Assembly (NCBI GenBank): GCA_026692665.1
Contig: JAPLOF010000019.1
Coordinates: forward strand, 1 to 64,000
Length of the DNA stretch: 64,000 bases
DNA from: Planctomycetota bacterium
GTDB lineage: Bacteria; Planctomycetota; UBA1135; GCA-002686595
Direction of reading: 5' to 3'
Shown here: positions 54,528 to 64,000 of the stretch, one piece after another
How the letters are laid out: each line of letters opens with the position of its first letter
Position numbering within the stretch: the first letter of the stretch is position 1
The notes under the pieces: generated by a model
The model's database searches: none
What the model saw: the letters and a program-made list of their open reading frames with translations, nothing else
What the model was told of the DNA's origin: nothing
Program-made: the position numbers and the translations under genes

Positions 54528-56438
54528 ATGAACCCTCTCGCCCGGCGCGGCTCGCTCCTCGTCCTGCTCCCCGTACTGGCTGGAACGGCCCATGCGCAGT
54601 GGCCATCCAACCCGGCGACGAACCTGCCCGTCTGCGACGCGACGGGCGACCAAGGCGTGCCCAAGGTCGCAGCCGGCGGTGACGGATCCACCTGGGCCGC
54701 GTGGTTCGACAACCGCGGCGGCAGCTACGCCGTCTACGCGCAGAAGCTCGACGCGGCGGGCAACGAGGTCTTCGCGCACAACGGGCTCCTCGTCAGCGCG
54801 AACCCCCAGAACACCTCGACCGTCGACTGGGGCATCGAGTCCGACGGCGCGGGCGGGTGCGTCATCGCGTTCACGGACATCCGCGTCGGGCCCGACCTCG
54901 ACACCTACGTGTACCGCATCGACGGCGCGGGCACGTTCCTGTGGGGCGCGAACGGCGTCGCGCTCTCGAACAACGCGGATTTCGAGTCCAACCCGAAAGT
55001 CGCACGTCTCACGGATGGATCGTTCGCGGTGACCTGGTCCCGCGGGCCGAATACGGGCCCCGGTGCGATCCACGTCCAGAAGCTCGACGCGAACGGTGTC
55101 CCGCAGTTCGCTGGCGAGGGACTGCAGATCGTCGGCAGCGGCACCGAGAAGCCGGCTTTCAGCAACATCGTCGCGTCCGATGCCGGAGGCTGGATCGTGG
55201 GCTATGTGCGCGACATCTCGTCGTTCGCCAGCCCGCGGCACTTCCGCGCGCAGAAGTTCGATTCCGCCGGCAACGCGCTGTGGAACGGCGGGGCGCCCCT
55301 CGCGGTCTACGACGCGGCGGCGGTGCCGATCGGGTACCAGCCCATCGTCCAGTCCGACGGCGCGGGCGGCGGCGTGTTCGCCTGGCACAGCGCGATCGGC
55401 AGCACGTTCGACTGCTGGATCCAGCGCGTGACGTCCGCGGGCGCGGAGGTTCACGCGCACAACGGCGTCCAGGTCTCGACCGAGGCCAGCCGCAACAAGT
55501 ACGACCCGTCCATCGCGATCGTCGCGGGCGGGGACGTCGTCGTGGCGTTCAACAAGCGCAACGGGGCGCAGAGCCAGTGGGCGACGTGCGTCCAGAGGAT
55601 CGACGGCGCGGGCGCGCGCCTGTGGAGCAACGATGGCGTCGAGCTCCTGCCCCTGAACGGGATCCCGAAGCAGTTCGAGCGCTGCGTTCCGCTCGGGAAC
55701 GACGCGGTCGTGCTGACGTGCGAGCAGACGAACTACCCGGCGCAGGGGCTGCGCGTCCTCGGCTTCCGCGTGAACGGCGCGGGGGCGAACGTGTGGGCCG
55801 GTTCGCCCGTGGTCGTCAGTTCCGTGCTCTCGGCCAAGGACAAGATCCCGGTCACCACGGACGTTTCGGGCATCGTGCGCGCCGTGTGGGACGACGCGCG
55901 CAACGATTCGGGCGACATCTATGCGCAGAACGTGAATACGGACGGGACGCTCGGTCCCGCCCCGAGCGTGGCGACGGGGTTCTGTTTCGGCGATGGCACC
56001 GGGGCTGCGTGTCCGTGCGCGAACACCGGGCTCACCGGACGCGGTTGCGCGAACTCGGTGGATCCCGGCGGCGCACTGCTCGTGGCGGCGGGTGTGCCTT
56101 TGCTCTCCGCCGACAGCGTCCTCTTGTCCGGATCCGGGATGCCGAACAGCACCGTCCTCTACTTCCAGGGCACGACTCAGCAATCGGGCGGCGCCGGCGT
56201 GGCGTTCGGCGACGGCAAGCGCTGCGCGGGCGGCAGCGTGGTCCGGCTCGGCACCAAGGTGAATTCCGCAGGTGCGAGCTCGTATCCGGCGGCTGGCGAT
56301 CCGTCGGTGTCCGTGCGGGGACTCGTCACGGTGCCAGGAACGCGGACCTACCAGGCCTGGTACCGGAACGCAGCCGCGTTCTGCACGGCCTCCACGTTCA
56401 ACCTCTCGAACGGCGTCGAGTTCCCCTGGGGAGCCTGA
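54528..56438 (+). CDS. Secreted repeat protein with planctomycete C-terminal Cys-rich domain
   Basis: 636 residues, signal peptide MNPLARRGSLLVLLPVLAGTAHA. Residues 25-480 contain a repeated beta pattern of about 55-60 residues, WAAWFDNRGGSYAVYAQKLDAAGNEVFAHNG, VIAFTDIRVGPDLDTYVYRIDGAGTFLW, VTWSRGPNTGPGAIHVQKLDANG, VVAFNKRNGAQSQWATCVQRIDGAGARLWSNDG: likely a propeller of WD40/sialidase-like blades. The last 152 residues (55980-56435) are the module FCFGDGTGAACPCANTG...LYFQGTTQQ...WYRNAAAFCTASTFNLSNG shared with 27974-29944 and 37033-38703. Start ATG at 54528 has GAAGG directly before it. It ends 5 bp from the convergent ABC permease. Confidence 0.87.
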   Translation: MNPLARRGSLLVLLPVLAGTAHAQWPSNPATNLPVCDATGDQGVPKVAAGGDGSTWAAWFDNRGGSYAVYAQKLDAAGNEVFAHNGLLVSANPQNTSTVDWGIESDGAGGCVIAFTDIRVGPDLDTYVYRIDGAGTFLWGANGVALSNNADFESNPKVARLTDGSFAVTWSRGPNTGPGAIHVQKLDANGVPQFAGEGLQIVGSGTEKPAFSNIVASDAGGWIVGYVRDISSFASPRHFRAQKFDSAGNALWNGGAPLAVYDAAAVPIGYQPIVQSDGAGGGVFAWHSAIGSTFDCWIQRVTSAGAEVHAHNGVQVSTEASRNKYDPSIAIVAGGDVVVAFNKRNGAQSQWATCVQRIDGAGARLWSNDGVELLPLNGIPKQFERCVPLGNDAVVLTCEQTNYPAQGLRVLGFRVNGAGANVWAGSPVVVSSVLSAKDKIPVTTDVSGIVRAVWDDARNDSGDIYAQNVNTDGTLGPAPSVATGFCFGDGTGAACPCANTGLTGRGCANSVDPGGALLVAAGVPLLSADSVLLSGSGMPNSTVLYFQGTTQQSGGAGVAFGDGKRCAGGSVVRLGTKVNSAGASSYPAAGDPSVSVRGLVTVPGTRTYQAWYRNAAAFCTASTFNLSNGVEFPWGA

Positions 56439-56443
56439 CGCGT

Positions 56444-57817
56444 TCAGGCCGCGAGCTTGCGCGGTGAGAGCCGGAACGCGGCGAGGATCGCGGCCAGCGC
56501 CGCCAGCGCCGCGATGCCGATCAGGCCCGTGGTGACGCGCGTCTTCCAGCGCGACGTGTCCTCCTCGACGTACTCGAAGCGGGGGAAGCTCGAGACGTCC
56601 GCCTTCGTGAGCGGCTGCCGCTTGTGGAACTTCGGGCTGTAGTAGTCGTGCACCACGCCCTTGAACGCGGTCACCTGCTCCTGGAACGCGCGGTGGCGCC
56701 AGTAGCCGGTGCCGGCCAGGTCCGTCAGCGCCTCGTGCGCCGCGATCGCCGGTGAAGCGAATCGCCACAGGTCCACGAGCCGTTGTTGCTGCAGGATCGA
56801 CTCGGCGAAACGCTCGCGCACGGGGTCCATCGCGCGGCCGACCTCGTCCTGGACGGCGAGCATGCGGCTCGTCATGTCGGCCTGCATGCCGGCCGGCGCG
56901 AGTTCGGGGTGGTCCTTGTAGAAGGACGAGACCAGTTCGTTGCCGCGCTTCTCGGCCTCGGCGGCCGCCGCGCGCGATTCCGCCACGAGCTCGGCGCGCG
57001 AGGGGCTCGGATGCAGGCTCTCGACGACGACGTTGAGCAGTGTGGGGAGGACCAGCACGAATAGGACCCAGATCGAGCCGGCCGCAGTCGCCGCGGCGGC
57101 TGCCGAGCGCGCGAACCCGTTCACGAGGGCTGCGACCGCGAGCCAGAAGAGGCCGTACACGACGACGACCAGTGCGGCGAGCAGGATCCGCGTGCCGACT
57201 CCGCGCTCCTCGGTCATCGTGCCGGCGGCCAGCACGGCACCGACGGCGAGGATCAGGACGGGCGTGCCGCGCGCCAGGGCGCGCAGGGAGATCCAGCGCC
57301 ACGGCGTCACACCCTGAGCGAGCACCATGCGCAGCGTTCCCGACTCGCGGTCGCCCGCGCACAGGTCGTACGCGGCGGCCAGCAGGAACAGCGGGAGGAG
57401 CCACACGAGGACGAACGCCAGGTCGAAGCGCCCGGCCAGGAGCCGCGATGGGTTCTCGAGCTCCGCGCGGCCTTCCGACGGCTTCTCCAGCCGCCACAGG
57501 CTGATCGCTTCCTGCGCCGGCAGGAGGTCGGACTGGCCGACGGCCAGCGCGGGCAGCGGCGCTGGGGGCAACAACGCGATCGTGGGCCGGCCCGCGACCT
57601 GGCGCGGGTCGAGCGCCTGGCGCTCGAGCGCCTCGCGCACCTGCCTGTTCCACTCGAAGGTCTCCTTCTCGGCCGCATCCGCGCTCGCGCGGGCCGCGAG
57701 CCCGACGCTCGCGCCGTTCGCGATGCCGTACGCCAGCGTGCCGGCGAAGAGCGCCAGGATGACCCACATCGCCCGTTCGACGAGGAAGAGGCGCAGTTCG
57801 AGACCGAGCGTTCTCAC
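56444..57817 (-). CDS. ABC-2 type transporter permease (DUF3526-like)
   Basis: 457 residues from the GTG at 57817, whose GTGA overlaps the stop of the preceding permease gene. The first helix (RAMWVILALFAGTLAYGIANG) is followed by a periplasmic loop of about 110 residues, then a cluster of helices around YDLCAGDRESGTLRMVLAQGVTPWRWISLRALARGTPVLILAVGAVL. That cytosolic coupling motif (ERESGTLR type) is the signature of ABC-2 permeases, and this large-loop form resembles DUF3526. A second long extracytoplasmic region and a final helix precede the Arg-rich end. It works with the paralogue at 57814-59238 and the ATPase at 59235-59936. Substrate unknown. Confidence 0.87.
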   Translation of the reverse strand: MRTLGLELRLFLVERAMWVILALFAGTLAYGIANGASVGLAARASADAAEKETFEWNRQVREALERQALDPRQVAGRPTIALLPPAPLPALAVGQSDLLPAQEAISLWRLEKPSEGRAELENPSRLLAGRFDLAFVLVWLLPLFLLAAAYDLCAGDRESGTLRMVLAQGVTPWRWISLRALARGTPVLILAVGAVLAAGTMTEERGVGTRILLAALVVVVYGLFWLAVAALVNGFARSAAAAATAAGSIWVLFVLVLPTLLNVVVESLHPSPSRAELVAESRAAAAEAEKRGNELVSSFYKDHPELAPAGMQADMTSRMLAVQDEVGRAMDPVRERFAESILQQQRLVDLWRFASPAIAAHEALTDLAGTGYWRHRAFQEQVTAFKGVVHDYYSPKFHKRQPLTKADVSSFPRFEYVEEDTSRWKTRVTTGLIGIAALAALAAILAAFRLSPRKLAA

Positions 57818-59238
57818 GCGTTCACCACGCGCAGGCGGCCCGCGCTGAAGAAGAGGGTTCCGAGCGCGGCCAGGAGCCAGCCCGCGAGGACCAGCACGCC
57901 GGCGCGCGCCGCGCCCCATGCGTCGTGGACTGGGAGGGGTTCGAGCCGGAAGACCGGCAACTGCTCCCACAGCGCCCGCCCCGCCGCGTACCGGTGGTCG
58001 CCGGGCCGCGCGTTGTTCATCAGGTCCTCGTTCAGGACGCGCACGAATTCGCGCCGGTGCTGCTCGGCCGAGACCGCGAAGTGGCGATGGTGCGCGAAGT
58101 CGGTGCCCGCGAACGCCATCGAGGCCGAGCGCAGCGCGAGCATGGGCGCGCCGACGCCGGCGAGCGCGACCGCGCGGTCCTGGGCCTGGATGCGGTCCCA
58201 CAACTTGCCGAAGTGGAAGTCGAAGACCTCGCCGGCGATGCGCTCGCTCTCCAGCATCACGAGGCCCTGGAAGTTGAAGGGCAGGTCCTCGACGCGCGTC
58301 TTGCCGTGCTTCGCGAGGGTGTCGCGCTGGAAGTCCGCGAGGCGCTTGTTGCGCGGATCGTGCCCGTCCAACCCCTCCATCACGCCCTTCTGCATCTCCG
58401 CTTCGAACTCGGCGAGCTTGGGAGTCGGAAGGGACTGGTGGATCACGTCGCTCGCGAGTCGCGGCGCGACGATGCAGTTCAGCGCCCAGATCGAGAGCAA
58501 GATCGTCAACGCCGTGCGTGAGGTGCGTGTGGAGGCCGAGACGGCCACGCTGAGCGCCACGAAGATCGCCAGGTAGGCCGAATAGGACAGCGCGAGCCCT
58601 CCCGCACGAGCCCAGAGCCCGGTCGCCTCGGGGCCCGCGGCTCGGGCCAGCAGGAACGCCATCACGCCCGCGGCCGGGAGGAGGAGTACGGCGACGGTTG
58701 CGCCGAGTCCGAGCGCCTTGCCGAGGACCAGCTGACGCGGCCGCACGCCGAGGCTCAGGATCTGCCGCAGCGTCCCGCTCTCGCGCTCGCCCGCAAGGGC
58801 GCCGAACGCGAGCAGGACGATCAGCAAGGGGACCAGCATCTGCAGCGCGACCGCCGCGGAGAGCTCGCCGAAGCGGCGCATCGCCGTCGCGTCCTGCGCT
58901 GGCAGGAACGCGGCCTGGTTCTGGCGGTGCGCCTCGAGGAAAACGGACGTCCCGACGAACGGCTCGATGCCGCGGTCGAACACGGCGAGCGGCGAGGTGG
59001 GCTTGAACACGTTCACGCCGTAGTGGCCGGCGGAGTGCGAGTTCTTGTCGCCCTGCTCGAGCCAGTTCTTGCGCTCGAGCGCGGTCGCGGCATCGCGTTC
59101 TCCTTGCGCGCGCGCGACCTGCTGGCGCGCGAGCAGGCCCGAGACGAGCAGCAACACGAGGACCAGCGCGGCCCCGAGCCGGAACCGTCCGTCGCGCCAC
59201 GCGTCGACGAACTCCTTGCGCGCGATGCCCAGGATCAT
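57814..59238 (-). CDS. ABC-2 type transporter permease
   Basis: 474 residues. Starts MILGIARKEFVDAWRDGRFRLGAALVLVLLLVSG, the typical first helix with a cytosolic amphipathic leader. An extracytoplasmic domain follows, and then LLAFGALAGERESGTLRQILSLGVRPRQLVLGKALG, the ABC-2 coupling motif. A second large loop (about residues 245-420) is rich in charged and aromatic residues. Same design as the permease at 56444-57817, so the two probably form a heterodimer. The start ATG overlaps the ATPase stop (ATGA) and the stop overlaps the next permease start (GTGA), giving a coupled operon. Confidence 0.88.
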   Translation of the reverse strand: MILGIARKEFVDAWRDGRFRLGAALVLVLLLVSGLLARQQVARAQGERDAATALERKNWLEQGDKNSHSAGHYGVNVFKPTSPLAVFDRGIEPFVGTSVFLEAHRQNQAAFLPAQDATAMRRFGELSAAVALQMLVPLLIVLLAFGALAGERESGTLRQILSLGVRPRQLVLGKALGLGATVAVLLLPAAGVMAFLLARAAGPEATGLWARAGGLALSYSAYLAIFVALSVAVSASTRTSRTALTILLSIWALNCIVAPRLASDVIHQSLPTPKLAEFEAEMQKGVMEGLDGHDPRNKRLADFQRDTLAKHGKTRVEDLPFNFQGLVMLESERIAGEVFDFHFGKLWDRIQAQDRAVALAGVGAPMLALRSASMAFAGTDFAHHRHFAVSAEQHRREFVRVLNEDLMNNARPGDHRYAAGRALWEQLPVFRLEPLPVHDAWGAARAGVLVLAGWLLAALGTLFFSAGRLRVVNA

Positions 59239-59936
59239 GCCGAGAGCCGCTCCAGGTAGATCTTCTCGAGATCCTGGTCCTTGATCTCGTCGCGCGAGTA
59301 CTGCGCCACGAGGCGCCCGTTCAGGATGATCCCGATGCGCGAAGCGTCCTCGCGCGCGCGGAACAGGTCGTGCGTCGCCATGAGGATCGCGACCCCGTCC
59401 TTCGCGAGCTTGCGCAGCATGCGCGAGAACTCGTGGCTCGCCGCCGGGTCGAGGCCCGAAGTCGGCTCGTCGAGCAGCAGGGCCTTCGCTCCCGTCGCGA
59501 GGGCCAGCGCGATGCCAACCTTCTGCCGCATGCCTTTCGAGTACGTTCCGACGCGGCGGTCGGCGGCCTCACGCGTCAAGCCGGAGCGCGCGAGCAGCTC
59601 GTACAGCTCCGTGTGCTGCCGTGCGTGACCGCCGAGGCGGCTGAAGTAGTCGAGGTTCTCGACGCCGCTGAAGCGCGGGTAGAGCGAGACCATCTCGGGG
59701 ATGTACGCGAGCTTGCGCCGCGCGGCGACCGGATCCTCGGCGACGCTCGTCCCGGCGACGCGCGCGGCTCCTGAGTCCGGCGTCAGGAACCCGAGGAACA
59801 GGTTGATCGTCGTCGTCTTGCCGGCCCCGTTGGGGCCGAGCAGCGCGTAGATCTCGCCGGGTTCGATGCGCAGGTCCAGCGAGTCGACGGCCACGCGATC
59901 CTGGAACCGCTTGGTGAGCTTTTGGGCTTCGAGCAT
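59235..59936 (-). CDS. ABC transporter ATP-binding protein
   Basis: 233 residues from the ATG at 59936 (MLEAQKLTKRFQDRVAVDSLDL). Walker A LLGPNGAGKTTT, Q-loop region LAYIPEMVSLYP (Pro-Glu where Gln is usual), signature YSKGMRQKVGIALALATG, Walker B ALLLDEPTSGLDP, and H-loop MATHDLF. It energises export by the two ABC-2 permeases that follow. First gene of a three-gene operon with 4-bp overlaps. Upstream lie about 500 bp of non-coding DNA. Confidence 0.95.
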   Translation of the reverse strand: MLEAQKLTKRFQDRVAVDSLDLRIEPGEIYALLGPNGAGKTTTINLFLGFLTPDSGAARVAGTSVAEDPVAARRKLAYIPEMVSLYPRFSGVENLDYFSRLGGHARQHTELYELLARSGLTREAADRRVGTYSKGMRQKVGIALALATGAKALLLDEPTSGLDPAASHEFSRMLRKLAKDGVAILMATHDLFRAREDASRIGIILNGRLVAQYSRDEIKDQDLEKIYLERLSA

Positions 59937-60445
59937 GGCGGGGAGGGGGCGCCGGAGAGAAGACGAGGCGCCCGTCGTGCTTCGCACGGCGATTCGCCGC
60001 GGTTTCGACCGAGAGGCTCCGGAAACACCGGGATCGATCTCCATCGGAGGCGGGGATCCAGAATCCGCCTTCCGCGACCCTGCCCTGGCCCCCAGGGGCC
60101 CCTCGCGACGAGGAGCCAGCGCAGGGGGGGCTGCGCCCGAACCCGATTCCAAAGCCTGCGGCTCCGCCTCCCACCGAGCTCATCGGCTGCAGGCAGTTTC
60201 CCCGCGTGACTGCCGAGGGCGCGCTCGCCGTCGGGTCAGGATCTGTTTTCCGCGCCTTTTCCACCCACGCGCGGCGCGACCTCCCGGAAGTGTGCGTGGG
60301 AGCTCATCGATCACCAACGCCTGCGCAGGTCGCGCGTGTCCCCCCTCATCACGTGCTCTGCATCTGGTGCGGTGACTCCCCCTGATCGACCGCCTCGCGG
60401 GCCCGCACGGGCTCGCGAGGCGGTTCCATCGCTACGGTAGCGGCC
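59937..60445. other. Divergent intergenic region of 509 bp
   Basis: Between the ABC operon (minus) and the FAD oxidoreductase (plus). Very GC-rich, with small palindromes such as GGCCCCTGGGGGCC-like tracts near 60090-60102. The right end carries the TACGGT box (60433-60438) of the oxidoreductase. No open frame here has coding character, and I see no RNA gene. Confidence 0.5.
60433..60438 (+). promoter_or_regulatory. -10-like box TACGGT before the FAD oxidoreductase
   Basis: TACGGT, 7 nt before the ATG at 60446, no Shine-Dalgarno sequence. Confidence 0.4.
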
Positions 60446-61243
60446 ATGGAAGGGCGCACCATCGTCGTGGGCGGAGGCGTCATGGGCACCGCGATCGCGT
60501 GGGCTGCCGCGCGGCGCTCCGACCCGATCGAGGCGCCCGTCGTGCTGTTCGAGAAGGGCCAGCTCGCGGCCGGTTCGTCGGGCCGATCGGGCGCGATCCT
60601 GCGCCAGTTCTACTCGGACCGCGCGCTCGTCGACATGGCACGCGACAGCCTGCGCGTCTACGCCAGCCTGCAGGCCGCGACGGGTCGCCACATCGGGTAC
60701 CAGCGGATGGGCGTGCTCACGATCGGCGGTCCGGCCGCGCCGGACACGATCGGGCTCGTGCGCCGCAACGCCGAGCTCCTGCGCACGAGCGGCATCGACG
60801 CGCGAGTCCTCGATGCGAGCGCCATGCGCGCGCTCGTGCCCGGGCTCGTCGTCGACGACGCCGCGATCGGATGTCACGAACCCGACGGCGCCGGGGTCGA
60901 TCCCGTGCGCACGGTCGAAGCGTTCGCCTCCCTGGCGCGCGAAGCGGGAGCGATCACGCGCATCGGCGAGCGCGTGCTCGGGATCGAAATCTCGGGCGGT
61001 CGGGTCCGCGGCGTGCGGACCGATACCGCGACCGTCGAATGCGAGCGGCTCGTGGTCGCCACGGGGCCGTGGAGCGGGCCTTTGCTCGCGTCGATCGGCG
61101 TCCAGATCCCGCTGCAGGTCGTGCGTCCCGAGCAGCACTTCGTGGAGCTGCCCAGCGGCAGCATTCCGCGCGGCTCCGACCGCGACGATCTGCTGGCGGA
61201 TTCCGTGCTCGACCGGTTCGGCATCGCGGCGAAGCGCATGCCT

Positions 61244-63076
<1,833 letters not shown>

Positions 63077-63080
63077 GGCT

Positions 63081-63992
63081 TTACCGGGGTTCGAAGGGAA
63101 GTCGCAGGAGGGTCACGGCCCCACCGAGGGGTCCTGGGGATGGGGAGACCTCGAAGCGGCCTCCGTGCAGTTCAGCGATCGCGCGCACGAGCACGAGGCC
63201 GAGCCCCGAGCCCTCGCTCTTCGTCGTGAAGAACGGTTCCTCGAGTCGCCGCCGCAGGTGGGCGGGTACGCCGAGGCCGGAATCGTGGACGGCGATCTCG
63301 ATCTCGCCGCCGTCGAGCCGAGTCCGCACCTCGACGCGACCACCGTCGGGCAGCGCCTGGAGCGCGTTCGCGACGAGGTTGCGCAGTGCGGACCGCAGCT
63401 TGATCCGATCGCCCGCGAATCGCGGGGAATCCACGTGTTTCGTGATGATCCAGCGCTCGGAGCCGCCGCGTCCGTCGAGGACGCGTCGGGCTGCGGCGAT
63501 GGCGCTCGCGACGAGCTCGTCGGTGTCGACGGCGTCGCGAGACATGGGCTGACGCGAGGCGAGCGACAGGAGGCTCGTCGCGATCTCCTCGACCTCGTCG
63601 ATGGCCTCGACGATGCGGGCGGCCCAGCGGCGTTCGTGTCCGTCGCGCGCGGTGTGGCGTTCGAGGAGCTCGGCGAAACCGCGCGCGGCGTGCAGCGGGT
63701 TCCTGATCTCGTGCCCGATCCCGCCCGCCATCGCGCCCAGGCGTGAGAGGCGTTCCTCGGCGGCGAGCCGTCGCTCGAGGTCCGCGATGCGAGTGTGCAG
63801 CGAGGCCTGGTCGTCGACCGGACCGCTCGTCGTCGCGGCGGCGGAGGACGCGGCGCGCAACTGCTCGAGCTCGCGTTCCGCGATCTCGCAGCGCTCGACC
63901 AGGCGGGCCATGCTCTGCAGCACGGTGTCCGAGAGGCCGTTCAGCGCGCGCGCCACCTCCTCCGGTCCGATGGCGGAGGGCGTCTGAACCAC
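63081..63992 (-). CDS. Sensor histidine kinase (start near window edge)
   Basis: 303 residues if it begins at the GTG at 63992; the frame is still open to the window end, so the true start may lie beyond it. The N-terminus is helical with no membrane segment, with a coiled-coil-like stretch (AERELEQLRAASS, LHTRIADLERRLAAEERLSRLG). The HisKA motif GIGHEIRNPLHAARGFAELLE places the phospho-acceptor at His94. HATPase motifs: LRNLVANALQALPDG (N box), HDSGLGVP (G1), FFTTKSEGSGLGLVLVRAIAELHGG (F and G2). A soluble NtrB-like kinase, probably partner of the regulator at 61244-63076, which follows 4 bp downstream. Confidence 0.92.
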   Translation of the reverse strand: MVQTPSAIGPEEVARALNGLSDTVLQSMARLVERCEIAERELEQLRAASSAAATTSGPVDDQASLHTRIADLERRLAAEERLSRLGAMAGGIGHEIRNPLHAARGFAELLERHTARDGHERRWAARIVEAIDEVEEIATSLLSLASRQPMSRDAVDTDELVASAIAAARRVLDGRGGSERWIITKHVDSPRFAGDRIKLRSALRNLVANALQALPDGGRVEVRTRLDGGEIEIAVHDSGLGVPAHLRRRLEEPFFTTKSEGSGLGLVLVRAIAELHGGRFEVSPSPGPLGGAVTLLRLPFEPR

Positions 63993-64000
63993 GTGGATCG

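Overview
The window is about 64 kb of GC-rich bacterial DNA, densely coding on both strands, with no rRNA, tRNA or CRISPR array that I could see. Several large secreted proteins end in a cysteine-rich module (pattern FCxGDG...CPCxN...LYFQGT...WYRNAAAFCT.STFNLSNG) that I associate with marine Planctomycetota of the Saltatorellus/Rohdeia type. Together with the protein repertoire this makes a planctomycete (perhaps a metagenome-derived genome) the best guess; that placement is inference from recall, not a search.

Layout. 0-4.5 kb: a channel-like membrane protein, two small exported proteins and a DsbD-type thiol:disulfide interchange protein. 4.5-8.8 kb: a lower-GC island (MFS/spermidine-synthase fusion and a kelch-type propeller) bounded by a 44-bp direct repeat made of the 3' end of feoB. 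8.7-11.2 kb: feoAB ferrous iron uptake. 11.4-24 kb: rpiA, a di-haem propeller cytochrome, gmhA, a YciI-like lipoprotein, hemL, two tandem paralogous exported proteins, hemB and an Ntn hydrolase. 24-30 kb: a secreted TPR-CHAT protein and a secreted propeller protein. 30-35 kb: a tightly overlapping haem operon hemY-hemX-hemA-hemC-hemD. 35-49 kb: a methyltransferase, Tat-exported superoxide dismutase, a PQQ-like propeller, Nudix hydrolase, PLP decarboxylase, a beta-helix protein, hemN, nadE, hemE and a PAP2-like protein. 49-64 kb: a sulfatase-fold lipoprotein, queuosine salvage, egtB, ispG, another secreted planctomycete protein, an ABC-2 export operon, a FAD oxidoreductase and a two-component system.

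Themes. Eight haem biosynthesis enzymes (hemL, B, D, C, A, Y, N, E) lie within 32 kb next to ferrous iron transport, a cytochrome c assembly-type membrane protein, a DsbD-type reductant exporter and a di-haem cytochrome, so the region reads as a haem/iron/periplasmic redox neighbourhood. A ferrochelatase is not in the window.

Most notable observation: the DsbD-like gene has an in-frame TGA exactly where the first cysteine of its C-terminal CxxC thioredoxin motif should be (U-V-N-C), and a hairpin with the geometry of a bacterial SECIS element starts within 20 nt after it. This is a strong candidate selenoprotein. Other points: an insertion that restores the feoB 3' end, two copies of a long perfect palindromic repeat (one of which has removed the DNA-binding domain of an NtrC-like regulator that also lacks GAFTGA), and a recurring TAnnnT box 6-10 nt before start codons, suggesting widespread leaderless transcription.
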